The notes: a model not told the origin generated them from the sequence alone. 14,413 nucleotides of DNA from Chrysomallon squamiferum (GCA_012295275.1 SMMR01000021.1:1-14413); one strand, 5' to 3'; shown: positions 1 to 8,321, counted from the first letter of the stretch. Numbers and translations are program-made.

Positions 1-735
1 TGTGAGTATCTACATATAATACGTGTGTGTGTGTCTACATATAATAATGTGTGTGTCTACATGTAATACCTGTGTGCGTGTTTCTACATATAATACGTGT
101 GTGTGTCTACATATAATACCTGTGTGTGTGTTTCCACATATAATACCTGTGTGCGTGGTTTTACATATAATACCTGTGTGCGTGTTTCTACATATAATAC
201 GTGTGTGTGTCTACATATAATACGTTTGTGTGTTTCTACATATGATACCTGTGTGTGTGTCTACATATTATACGTGTGTGTGTTTCTACATATAATACGT
301 GTGTGTGTTTCTACATATAATACGTGTGTGTGTTTCTACATATAATACGTTTGTGTGTTTCTACATATGATACCTGTGTGTGTGTTTCTACATATAATAC
401 GTCTGTGTGTTTCTACATATGATACGTGTGTGTGTCTACATATTAAACGTGTGTGTGTTTCTACATATAATACGTGTGTGTGTTTCTACATATAATACGT
501 GTGTGTGTTTGTACATATAATACGTGTGTGTGTTTCTACATATAATACCTCTCTGTTTCTACATATAATACGTGTGTGTGTTTCTTCTTATAATACGTGT
601 GTGTGTTTCTACCTATAATACGTGTGTGTGTTTCTACATATAATACGTGTGTGTGTTTCTACCTATAATACGTGTGCGTGTTTCTACATATAATTCGTGT
701 GTGTGTCTACATATAATACGTGTGGGTGTGCATGT
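1..735. repeat. ~25-bp minisatellite (GT-run plus ACATATAATA)
   Basis: About 29 head-to-tail units alternate a (GT)n run with TTTCTACATATAATAC. The common spacing is 25 bp (TTTCTACA recurs at 283, 308 and 333), with 23-bp variants that lack two T in the TTTCTAC part. Point variants (ATATGATAC, ATATTATAC, CCTGTG for CGTGTG) recur in several units, so the array grew by spreading local variants. It touches the window's left edge and probably continues beyond it. The + strand frames it opens encode only VSTYNTCVC-like repetition and are not taken as genes. Confidence 0.95.
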
Positions 736-1486
736 GTCTGTGTGGATACAAATATATATGAGTTCACTTATAAGTGTTTCATAATGTCATGTTAATTCAA
801 GTATGAGAAGTATTAACAAAAACTATATTTGTTTACTATAAATGTAATATTAAAACAGATTGTTACCAGTTTGATTGTTTTTTGATCTGGTCATGGATCA
901 ATATATTTAGGAATTAATTTTATGTAAATTGTTATTTGATAAATATATATATATTTGGGTTTCTAATTCCGATACAGATACTAGACCAGTTATCGACATA
1001 ACTCGGGACCCCAGTTTCTGCATTTTCTTGTTCTATGACGTTTGAGCGACTATATACTCGGCGAAGTTATATCAGCGATCTGCAGTTTAAGCGATATATT
1101 TTTAAACGATTTTCTGTGATAAGAATATATAAAGAAACAAAATGTATTTTATTTAAGTATCTTCGTCTTACAAATCTGGAACGTTCGGAACTCTTGCCCA
1201 GTATATAGGTAAATATTTTCAGATAATTTACAATATGTGTCAATGTACTAAATCTTGTGTCAGTACACAAAACTCATTAACAGACTATTTTCCTTGTTGT
1301 GTTTGTGTTAGACACTGAAAATTTGTCTCGATTACCATTCTCAATGATGTAGAATGACTGGCAGGGCACAAACATAGACGAATTGTTCAGTGACCTTTTG
1401 ATACATGCAATTGCAGACATTTACCAAGCTATGCAAAAATAACTACATGTTTTTGATTCTTACTGCACAAAATGAAAACTAGCAGG

Positions 1487-1488
<2 letters not shown>
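736..1488. other. Unannotated stretch, no gene recognised
   Basis: This is unique-looking AT-rich sequence. A short segment at about 965-1085 is clearly richer in CG dinucleotides than its surroundings (TCCGATACAG, ATCGACATAACTCGG, CGGCGAAG) and may be an old insertion. The 67-codon minus-strand frame at 1067-1270 has no recognisable motif and is not called. Confidence 0.6.
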
Positions 1489-1537
<49 letters not shown>

Positions 1538-1547
1538 TGATGATGAT
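1489..1547. repeat. (ATA)n microsatellite running into (TGA)n
   Basis: About 15 uninterrupted ATA/AAT triplets are followed directly by four TGA triplets. The tract lies about 50-100 bp upstream of the first recognisable codons of the LINE relic. Confidence 0.95.
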
Positions 1548-1599
1548 AAAAACATATTCTTAATTTGAATGACAACCACAAAGATTACAAGGAGGTGTT

Positions 1600-2527
1600 T
1601 TATGTTGGAAAATCTAAGCTTGATAATGTAGAAATTATAAATATGTCGATATTATTTTTCACATATCGAATAGCTTTAGTAAGACAAGAAACGTGTTATA
1701 TGCACAAGCACAGAAGGCTATGTATTTCATCTGTGAAAAGGAAGACATCATACTATTTTCATTTACAGGCAATGAAATTATTTAACTCCATGGTTTTACC
1801 AGTTTTTCTATCTGTTAGCAAAATTTAGGGTTTTGAAAATTTGTCATTACTGGAAAAAATAAGTAACCAGTTAATGAAATTGTTATTACCTGTAAGGAAT
1901 TCTACTCCGTTGTAGTTATTAAATGGAGAATTTGGATGTTATCCAGAGTATATTACTACACAAGTAAGAATGATTATTTACTTGTAAGTTATAATTACTA
2001 ATGTGGGGACTATTACTGTATGACGTTAACAATAATATTTGTAATCACAAATGGGTATTGCAAGCTAAATCTATTCTCGATGGTATTGCTTGTATATGTA
2101 TGTGGTTATCACAGTGTGATGGTATCACTAGTGTTGTTGTGTTGAAATCATGACTAACACAGGGCTTACAGATCGGTACTTACAACAGCGCTACTTTTTC
2201 ATTAATAAGTCGTCTAAAGCTTCCAATTATAAACTATTCAAAAGTACTGTCACATTAGAGACATATTTTAACTTTATAGAGAGAAAATCCTGCAGCCTAT
2301 TGTTTCCATTAGATTTCCATTGTGTAATATCGATGACATCGAAAGATGAGTTTCATTATATATTTATATGTATGATTTTTTGAGAATAAAAGGAACGGTT
2401 ACCTACCATTTTTCGGTCAGTGTAACCCAAGCAGTCATAATTTGTATTGATTATTTAATTATAAAAACACTTTTTATTTTCTGTAATTTAATCACGAATT
2501 TGTTCAAATCCTCTGTCTGATATATTG
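1600..2527 (+). mobile_element. 5'-truncated, frameshifted non-LTR retrotransposon (LINE) relic, reverse-transcriptase C-terminal part
   Basis: The pieces lie in the right order on + but in several frames. About 1616-1632 reads KLDNVE. About 1639-1760 reads YVDIIFHISNSFSKT and LYAQAQKAMYFICEK, in a frame shifted relative to its flanks. About 1772-1965 reads AMKLFNSMVLPVFL, then a TAG exactly where WGFEN-type elements have Trp, then GFENLSLLEKI, NSTPL and GEFGCYPEYITTQVRM. About 2046-2150 (another frame) reads KWVLQAKSILDGIA. About 2200-2380 reads NKSSKASNYKLFKS and KDEFHYIFIC. About 2376-2440 reads FFENKRNGYLPFF, with more C-terminal residues to about 2527. This order (end of reverse transcriptase, FDSMVLPILLYG...WGFEN block, GELGRYP block, terminal GDEFHYIFxCxFF block) is what I know from invertebrate LINE polyproteins, common in molluscs. 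The catalytic RT motifs and endonuclease lie upstream and are absent. At least four frameshifts and two internal stops make it non-functional. Clade (Jockey/CR1/I-like) is not resolved. Confidence 0.8.
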
Positions 2528-2983
2528 ACATACAACATATATTTTATTATTATGCACATTATTGTAAATTTTGTCAATTTTGTTGGAACTGTTACAATTA
2601 TATTAACTTTTGTAGGAATGTATCCTCATATGCCGTAGTTCAATGAATTTTCTTCACTGACTGTTCACTCGCGTCTCTTCACGTAATATGTGTGTACGCG
2701 ACATCTTTCATCCGACGCAATAAATGAATGTATAAACATACAAATAAATAAAGTAAAACATTTACTACGAGCTTGTTATTGTTTTGTTCGACTGACTTCA
2801 TTTCCGTGTGGGTGTTATTCTATCAGCATGCGTACACGGGTATGAATTTATGTAGGCGAGTATGTCTGTGTGTCTGCCACTGAAATCAATGTTTGTGTCT
2901 CCTGTCATCTGTCTTCCAGCATGTCTTGTCAAGTCCTGTCTTTCCTTTGGAGCGTCTGTTTTTACAAAACAATCTTTTTGTAG
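2528..2983. other. Probable LINE 3' flank, then unassigned sequence
   Basis: No coding signal. An AATAAA lies at about 2719 (CGCAATAAATG) and could be the polyadenylation site of the LINE relic, but no target-site duplication or tail was identified. The remainder up to the CT tract carries no recognisable feature. Confidence 0.4.
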
Positions 2984-3167
<184 letters not shown>

Positions 3168-3780
3168 TGTCGTTAGTCTTATTCCTATCTGTCCGTGTTT
3201 GTAGTCACCGATACACTGGTGACATCTTCGGGAGCGTGACCCCTGAATTACTGTAAACCTTTCTCTGAGTTACTGGTTCCAGGTAAATTCACTAGATCGG
3301 CAGCGGACACTGGACTTGTTTCTGTCAGACAGTGAAGTCATTAACAGGTTGTCATTAACTCCTATTTAAAGTGAGTATAAAATGAAATTTAAAACTGGAT
3401 TTAATTTCTGCCCGTAACTGAATATCCATTAATTAAGTTTAAAACTATTTTTAGTCATAACAGTTATAAGCTATAATCACAGTTATGGGCCTTTGTTTGT
3501 ATAAAAATGTGTTCTCAAGTCAGAGAACCAATGATGACAAGACTAAAAATTATCATCAAGCAATGAATCAGAGAAGAAATATTCAAAAAAAAAAAAATAA
3601 AAATCCTACAACTTGCAGACTATCATATAAAAAAATTAGTAAAACAAACAAAAAACCGAGGAATTGAAAGAGAAACAGTATTTATTCAAGTAATAAAATA
3701 CAGGAATCAATTAAATATCAAAATAAAAATATTCATGATTACTGAAGCATAGTTCTGGGAATATGTCACCTTTTTCACAA
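3168..3780. other. Unannotated stretch, no gene recognised
   Basis: It contains a small hairpin at 3210-3229 (GTCACC, 8-nt loop, GGTGAC), a local direct repeat GTCATTAAC at about 3337 and 3351, and an A-rich tract near 3586-3600. A 60-codon Lys/Asn-rich + frame at 3485-3667 reflects A-rich composition and shows no motif. Confidence 0.5.
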
Positions 3781-4002
3781 ATAGAAAACCTTTATTTTCA
3801 TGACTTAAACTAAGTTCACGGGGTGAAGATATGTGTGCAGTGCATCAGACTTTTACTGGCTAGGAATGTATCACAATATAAAGAAATTTGTCAAAACTTG
3901 TGAGGTGTCAGAAAAATGGGAAACCAAATCAAGTTATTCCCCAGTACCCCTAAAATGGGTGCCAATCAGTGGACCTGCTTTTTCAAAAGTATTAGTATAT
4001 TT
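3781..4002 (+). mobile_element. Relic of Ty3/gypsy-type integrase zinc-binding (H2C2) domain
   Basis: The readable frame from 3833 gives SDFYWLGMYHNIKKFVKTCE, then VSEKWETKSSYSPVPL, then VPISGPAFSKVLV. This is the conserved stretch of the integrase HHCC finger, usually xDFYWPGMxxDIxxFVKxCxxCQK, followed by the PxPLxPxPIxxxxFxxVxxD linker into the catalytic core. The upstream half, at 3799-3845 in another frame, supplies the two expected His (HDLN, stop, VHGVK). So there is a frameshift near 3845 and an internal TAA at 3811-3813. The second Cys of the CxxC pair is Ser (CEVS), and the first catalytic Asp position reads Tyr (VLVY). Sequence after about 4002 is not recognisable, and no reverse transcriptase or LTR was seen nearby. 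In life the domain helps integrase bind retroelement cDNA ends; this copy is dead. Confidence 0.75.
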
Positions 4003-5160
4003 ATTTATACATGTGTGTGTGTTTCTATATATACATTGTGAGAATGAACTAGTAAAATGTGATGCTATACTGACAAGAAGTGTTTTATTTTGAATTATTA
4101 GAAACATAATAAATATTTTAACATTAGTACATTGCATTAGTGGCTCAGGTTTTGTTATTTCACTGAAATATTAAATGTTATTAAAGCTTGTTGTAAACTA
4201 CTGTTAGGATGAATTTTTGGAAGAGAAAACCTAAAACAATGGCTAAATAAATGATCATTACAAGCATTAACTTTTAAATAAAAATAAATAAATAAAATTG
4301 CCACTTAAGCCTGTACTTTTCACTAAGTGTATATGAATCATAACATAATCACATATTTGTCTAATTATATATATTCTAACATTAGATGGAAACTATCTTT
4401 AGAATAAATACAAAAATTACACAATAATAACAAGATTAATATACTTCTAAACTATAAACTATTATTGTTATAATTTATTATTAATTTTGATTTGCAGGCG
4501 ATAAATAATAAAACATAAAAATAAATAAATAAAAAGTAAATAATAAAAAAAAACACAACATAAACTTTAACTTGTAAGAATGCAAAATATATATAAATAT
4601 TGTGTTCACTTTTAAGTATAAATGAATTCTTTAGCTGAACTTTATCAGTTTTGTGTTGTAAATATGAACTCTATCATTTTGCATGTCTTTATAAAACACT
4701 TATTTACTTACTGTGATCATAACTACATAAAAAGCAACACTACAGCACAAGTAGAGTGACATCATAGAACTTAACTAGCTGATATGTGAAACATTTACCA
4801 TCAGATTTTCATTATTAACTCTGGTTTAACTGTAAGAAATATAAATAAACGTAAGTAAAGGGAAATAACTGAAAATGTATAACAATAAATGAATCAATGT
4901 AACAAGGTTTTTTCTTAATGATTTTATTACCCTTTTTGAAACATCGCATCTTTCATTACTGGTTTCTGTCAACAGACAAATGTTTATCTCAATAAAACAC
5001 CTGACAGCAGAAATGTGTGTGAAAAACATATCTTTCAAATTATATATGACTGGTAAAAGTAACAAAGAGTTTGTAGTAGCATTTGACTGAATGTAATAAC
5101 ATATGTGTGTGAATGACTGGTAAAAATATCAATACATCTTACTTCAAAATTTTGTCTTCT
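4003..5160. other. Unannotated AT-rich stretch
   Basis: Very AT-rich sequence with many AAATAAAT runs (4275-4300, 4500-4560). No RNA gene or element boundary was recognised. The 67-codon minus frame at 3934-4137 overlaps the integrase relic and is its shadow. The 79-codon minus frame at 4826-5065 has no motif I recognise. A copy of the AAAGGGAAATAACT word lies at 4857-4870. Confidence 0.5.
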
Positions 5161-5610
5161 TCACTTTCCCTGTAATGAGAAATTATTACTATAATCATCA
5201 CAGCTATCATCTTGTGATGTAACTACATCACAAACACTGTCCTCGTATAATGAGAAATTATTACTATAATCATCAGAGCTATCATCTTATGATGTAACTA
5301 CATCACAAACACTGTCCTCGTATAATGAGAAATTATTACTATAATCATCAGAGCTATCATCTTGTGATGTAACTACATCACAAACACTGTCCTCGTATAA
5401 TGAGAAATTATTACTATAATCATCAGAGCTATTATCTTGTGATGTAACTACATCACAAACACTGTCCTCGTATAATGAGAAATTATTACTATAATCATCA
5501 CAGCTATCATCTTGTGATGTAACTACATCACAAACACTGTCCTCGTATAATGAGAAATCATTACTATAATCATCAGAGCTATCATCTTGTGATGTATCTA
5601 AACACCATTC
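5161..5610 (-). other. Open minus-strand frame through the 75-bp array (25-residue acidic repeat), doubtful coding
   Basis: Of the six frames in the unit only this one is stop-free. It gives repeats containing EDSVCDVVTSQ and SSDDYSNNFSLY, acidic and Ser-rich. It is open for 107 codons (5610 down to 5290), hits TAA at 5289-5287 (CAA changed to TAA in one unit), then stays open 41 more codons to TGA at 5163-5161. No ATG begins it. A TTTAG that could be a splice acceptor precedes it near 5598. Every between-copy substitution I noted in this frame changes the residue (Ser/Cys, Asp/Asn, Gln/stop) and none is silent, so there is no sign of protein-level constraint. It is most likely a chance open frame in a 3n-length satellite; a decayed repeat-encoding exon is the alternative. 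Confidence 0.2.
5172..5596. repeat. 75-bp tandem array, ~5.7 copies, each with a 22-bp near-palindrome
   Basis: The unit (for example 5248-5322) repeats at an exact 75-bp spacing, and only a handful of substitutions are visible between copies. Each full unit contains TTGTGATGTA, two bases AC, then TACATCACAA, a 10-bp perfect inverted repeat with a 2-bp loop. Examples are 5212-5233, 5362-5383, 5437-5458 and 5512-5533; the copy at 5287-5308 has one mismatch. The first unit is truncated on its left and the last stops inside the palindrome (GATGTATCTA). Near-identity implies recent amplification or strong homogenisation. The period equals 25 codons (see the separate reading-frame entry). Confidence 0.95.
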
Positions 5611-5639
5611 TTATTATGGTTTAGACAACAATGAATGAA

Positions 5640-5997
5640 TGATATTTTTGTTGTCTTTTTCTTAATTGAAATCTAACCGGGCTGATCCGCGTTGATCCAA
5701 ATCTTTAAGTCTCAGGCTGTCTCCGAAGAAAGATGAAATGTATTGAAATTCTTTTAAGCTGTTATTTTTATTTTATTTATTTTTTTTTTTTTTTAAAGTT
5801 CTGTGAGCCATAATCTTTTACAGATCCTCTGTATTTCCGTACCACAATTAAAGTTTTCGAAAGGCGATGAATATCCGGATATAATGCTTATTGTGAATGA
5901 GGGTTATTTCCCCTTGTCGTTTATTTACATTGATTTCGTCCCTGGAGCAAGAGCATCTGAGCCAAAGATAGTGTTTCTGAAATATTATCGACGGTAA
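5640..5997. other. Unassigned segment with poly(T) and locally higher GC
   Basis: A GC-richer block at about 5675-5735 (CCGGGCTGATCCGCGTTGAT, then CAGGCTGTCTCCGAAGAAAG) is followed by a T-rich run at about 5778-5795. That could be the tail of a minus-strand retroposed element, though I cannot name the family. The 64-codon + frame at 5803-5997 is also less AT-rich than its surroundings but has no motif I recognise. On the minus strand it contains AAGGGGAAATAACCCT (5900-5915), one of four copies of this word in the window. Confidence 0.35.
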
Positions 5998-6188
5998 ACA
6001 AATAACGATATAAGCGATTATTTTAAAGAATTTATGGACGAAAAAAAAATCTTCTTAGTTTATTTCAAATCCTTTCTTTTCAGAATAAAATAAAATCTAG
6101 GTTTCACTATTCTAATGATTAGTTCGTAGAATAAAACGTAAACGGTAATCCTAGAGGAAACTAGGTAAACTGTAGAATGACAGTACGG

Positions 6189-6219
<31 letters not shown>

Positions 6220-6259
6220 TGTGACGAAAATGCATGTGTGTGTGTGTGTGTGTGTGTGT
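6189..6259. repeat. (AC)13 ... (TG)12 inverted dinucleotide repeat
   Basis: (AC)n at 6189-6214 and (TG)n at 6235-6259 are mutually complementary arms of about 25 bp around a 20-bp spacer. As single-stranded DNA or RNA this would fold into a long stem. Both arms are also alternating purine-pyrimidine and so Z-DNA-prone. It could be a paired SINE-tail microsatellite, but no element was recognised around it. Confidence 0.9.
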
Positions 6260-6588
6260 ACAGTTAACAGTCTGTTTTGAATTTCTCACAGGTTTTTTTT
6301 CAATTATATCCCCAAGAAACGTTTTTTCTTAGAAAAACCCAACAAAATGTAACCATTTGAATGAAAAGTTTAATTCATAAGATAGCATCGTAAATATAAA
6401 TTTCCTATTAGTTAATAGCAATGAAATGAATGAATGAAGAATCTAGCATCAAGGGGGATAATTCTTATATATATATTTATTATGAAGGGCATAAATTAGC
6501 TGTTGTGAAAATATATATGTTCAATAAATTAGTTTTCTGTTTTCAAGAGAGCTGGATTTGGCATTCTTTGCACTGGCATAATAATGAC

Positions 6589-6660
6589 TATGGTATGTAC
6601 TCTCCTGTCTGTGGGATGGTACATATCAATGATCTTTAGCTGCTAATTGAATAGTCTGTA
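6589..6660 (+). mobile_element. Fragment of a molluscan SINE body
   Basis: TATGTACTCTCCTGTCTGTG, GGATGGTACATATCAATGAT and TTTAGCTGCTAATTGA correspond, with scattered substitutions, to a block I remember as GTATGTGCTATCCTGTCTGT, GGGATGGTGCATATAAAAGA and TGCTGCTAATCGAAAAGAGT, in a SINE family abundant in gastropods and bivalves. Only about 70 bp is recognisable; both ends are lost. The 69-codon + frame at 6430-6639 that crosses it (ending GMYSPVCGMVHINDL) comes from the repeat. Family assignment is from memory and unverified. Confidence 0.55.
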
Positions 6661-6731
6661 TGTTCTTATCTGCATGGATGTGTACATTTGTGTTTGTACA
6701 TATAACTTCATTCATAGGACCAGACAGCAGT

Positions 6732-6759
6732 TATATATATATATATATATATATATATA
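6732..6759. repeat. (TA)n microsatellite
   Basis: About 14 uninterrupted TA units, directly upstream of the tRNA-like SINE head. Confidence 0.95.
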
Positions 6760-6762
6760 GGT

Positions 6763-6850
6763 TAGGACACTGGCTTGAAAAATAACAGACAGCTGGTTCA
6801 AGCCTCATCATTTGTAGATCAATGATTTGAGTTACTGTTTAGTGATTAAG
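6763..6850 (+). mobile_element. tRNA-like SINE head (A and B boxes), degenerate
   Basis: TAGGACACTGG at 6763-6773 matches the pol III A-box TRGYNNARNNGG except at one or two positions. GTTCAAGCC at 6796-6804 matches the B-box GWTCRANNC fully. The 22-nt gap is shorter than in a tRNA, consistent with a deleted SINE head. Downstream, GTGATTAAGTC near 6841 resembles the post-B-box region of molluscan tRNA-SINEs. There is no cloverleaf, so it is not called as a functional tRNA. It may belong to the same family as the body fragment at 6589-6660, although the order is reversed. Confidence 0.4.
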
Positions 6851-7011
6851 TCTTTATGCATACTCCAACCTTGTGAAGAATACCTAATGTTTTACATTCA
6901 ATACAAAATTAACTGATTTTTTCTGATCTTGTCATGAAACAATTTAAATCTGAGTAAGAGTAAGAAATATTTCAAACCTTAAAATTGATTTTAAAAACTG
7001 TATTGTACTTG

Positions 7012-7038
7012 TTTTTTTTTTTTTTTTTTTTTTTTTTT
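7012..7038. repeat. Poly(T) tract, 27 nt
   Basis: An uninterrupted T run 18 bp to the left of the mariner-like element's left end. Read on the minus strand it is poly(A). It is outside the terminal repeat and so not part of the element. Confidence 0.95.
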
Positions 7039-7057
7039 GTCGTTGTTTTACAATATA

Positions 7058-7078
7058 CAGGGTAGCCCAGATGTAACC
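7058..7078 (+). repeat. Left terminal inverted repeat of the mariner-like element
   Basis: 21 bp starting CAGGGTAGCCCAG, pairing with 7734-7754 with a single A/G difference. It is preceded by the TA target duplication. Confidence 0.92.
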
Positions 7079-7514
7079 ATTATTTGTAATACAGTGATGA
7101 CATCGTTCAATGGTTGATTCAGTTACTTTTTGTTTGAGCCTGGAGTTCCCGCGGACGATATGGGTGCAAGCCAATATCTGACGTGATGCGTTGTAAAGAC
7201 GATCGTGATATGCGCAGCTCTGCAGAAGCACGTCTCTGGAATTTGCGAGGCTGTTGACGTATGATGATGCTACTAATTCCTGGTTGGCAGTTGTCCTCGT
7301 TGTTCTTGGTGCACCAGGTTTATACGCGTCGGCGACGTTGTCAGTTCGTTTGAATTTTTGTACCAATTCGTAGACTGACGATTTTGATGGAGGTGGTGTA
7401 TCAAACGATTCATTCCAATGATCAGTAACATTTTTATAACTCCTCTCCGACAAATAATAACTTTTAACAGCATGAATACGTAAAATATTTTAAAGTGCGT
7501 CGTGTGTTGGACAT
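7058..7514 (-). pseudogene. Truncated mariner-like transposase, N-terminal HTH (DUF4817-like) fused to C-terminal remnant
   Basis: A likely start ATG at 7514-7512 begins MSNTRRTLKYF. One extra base near 7481 shifts the frame, after which it reads RIHAVKSYYLSERSYKNVT, SFDTPPPSKSSVYELVQKF and ADAYKPGAPRTTRT. This is the pattern of the helix-turn-helix of DUF4817-type Tc1/mariner-like transposases: HAVxxYY, SYKxV, PPSKSxVYxLVxKF, then a basic SGRPRT-like linker. Next comes poorly matching sequence, then LKQKVTESTIERCHHCITNN, resembling the usual C-terminal tail of this family. The DDE/D catalytic domain is absent, so at most a DNA-binding protein could be made. The reading frame passes through the left terminal repeat into the poly(T)-derived Lys run (to 6944), which is not coding. 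The other minus frame at 7273-7596 overlaps the first in another register and is mostly a shadow. Confidence 0.8.
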
Positions 7515-7733
7515 GTCTGTTAAATGACAAAAATGATAAAACGAAGACTATCAAAGAAGAAGGTTTCCGTCCTCTCTTAAATAGGCTTTGCAACACTTTC
7601 AGTGGTGATGACGAAACCGGTTAACACAGCCATGCACGTGAAGTCTCTTTACCAGTTCTCCCTGATATCGATCGCTTCGGTACTTCGTGAAGCAGACTTG
7701 AAATCAGTGATCATCGATTGAGCTTTCGGGTTC

Positions 7734-7754
7734 GGTTACATCTGGGCCACCCTG
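7734..7754 (-). repeat. Right terminal inverted repeat of the mariner-like element
   Basis: 21 bp ending GGGCCACCCTG on +, the reverse complement of the left repeat with one mismatch. It is followed by TA and then a (TA)n run to about 7791. Confidence 0.92.
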
Positions 7755-7791
7755 TATATATATATATCTATATATATATATATATATATAT
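7755..7791. repeat. (TA)n microsatellite at the transposon junction
   Basis: TA repeats with one C interruption (TATCTATA) at about 7768. They are contiguous with the TA target duplication of the mariner-like element, as expected when it inserts into a TA tract. Confidence 0.9.
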
Positions 7792-7792
7792 T

Positions 7793-8105
7793 TGAAGTTT
7801 ATTTTAAAAAAATTCTACAAAATAATGAAACAAAGCAAAAACAGTTGAAGTAAAATATTTGTATTGACTCAGGTTAAGATTATGTGAAAACAATCATTTC
7901 TTATAATATTGTCTTTATGTATCAAAAATTCTTAAAACATCTTAAAGAAAAATAATAAAACAACCATTTTTATCTGTTTTGTACATCCAACACTCATACC
8001 ATAATCTATATTTAATACTTAATAAATATCCTTAACATTGCCAAAAACTTCTTTATTCAGGATTTACTGCTTTCATTGGTATTCGAAATGTCACATCTGA
8101 TTCAT
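7793..8105. other. Unannotated AT-rich stretch
   Basis: No open frame, repeat or RNA feature recognised between the TA tract and the small minus-strand frame at 8106-8225. Confidence 0.5.
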
Positions 8106-8225
8106 TTAAGTGTTCTCTATAATTTCCTTTCTTTTTCCACTTTTGTTGAGAGTTCTGAGATCTTCCCTTTGATCAATGGCTAACTGTCGCTTGAGAACCA
8201 GCAACATGCCCACTGCCTTGTTCAT
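8106..8225 (-). CDS. Possible exon or ORF remnant, 39 residues, Lys/Arg-rich
   Basis: ATG at 8225-8223 to TAA at 8108-8106. It begins MNKAVGMLLVLKRQLAID and continues QREDLRTLNKSGKRKEII, a basic helical-looking peptide. The segment is less AT-rich than its flanks and codon choice looks ordinary, so it reads like a real coding fragment rather than random AT DNA. No family recognised. A candidate splice acceptor (AAATATAAATCAG) lies just upstream on the minus strand, and no clear donor follows. It has the same orientation as the other exon-like pieces at 9357-13457, so it may be the downstream part of one decayed minus-strand gene. Chance is not excluded. Confidence 0.3.
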   Translation of the reverse strand: MNKAVGMLLVLKRQLAIDQREDLRTLNKSGKRKEIIENT

Positions 8226-8321
8226 AACAGTTTACTCTGATTTATATTTTGTTAGCACACAAACCAACACCTTTCAAATTTGAGTCCAGGTTTGAAAATA
8301 GAGATAAACTGGTTTTGAGTG

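Larger units (their letters stand above)
7058..7754 (-). mobile_element. Internally deleted mariner-like (Tc1/mariner/IS630) DNA transposon, 697 bp
   Basis: Terminal inverted repeats of 21 bp begin CAGGGTAGCCCAGATGTAAC on the left (7058-7078) and CAGGGTGGCCCAGATGTAAC read inward from the right (7734-7754), with one mismatch. Each end abuts TA (7056-7057 and 7755-7756), the target-site duplication of this superfamily. The right flank is a (TA)n tract, which offers many target sites. Inside, on the minus strand, lie the start and helix-turn-helix of a transposase and apparently its very C-terminus, with the DDE/D core missing. A full-length member would be roughly 1.2-1.3 kb, so about half is lost. 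The copy is non-autonomous; intact ends mean it could once have been moved in trans. Confidence 0.9.

Noticed and set aside
23-345. Cys/Val/Thr-rich frames in the left minisatellite.
   Set aside because: They follow the 25-bp repeat and frame changes between units; no conserved protein.
1-735. CRISPR-like alternation of repeats and spacers.
   Set aside because: All parts of the unit repeat, there are no unique spacers, and the surrounding DNA is animal.
4826-5065. 79-codon minus-strand frame as a continuation of the 75-bp-array frame.
   Set aside because: Different frame, stops between, and no recognisable motif.
4985-5115. TGTGTGTGAAAAACA...ACTGGTAAAAG and a second TGTGTGTGAATGACTGGTAAA look faintly like C2H2 zinc-finger linkers (TGEKP).
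   Set aside because: The Cys and His spacing does not fit on either copy and no finger repeats are readable.
6944-7057. Extension of the transposase frame through a Lys run.
   Set aside because: It passes out of the element through the terminal repeat into poly(T) flanking DNA.
7600-7640. TGATGACGAAACC in the mariner-like element resembles part of a hammerhead ribozyme core.
   Set aside because: A hammerhead needs a stem between CUGANGA and GAAA; here only one base separates them and no flanking stems pair.
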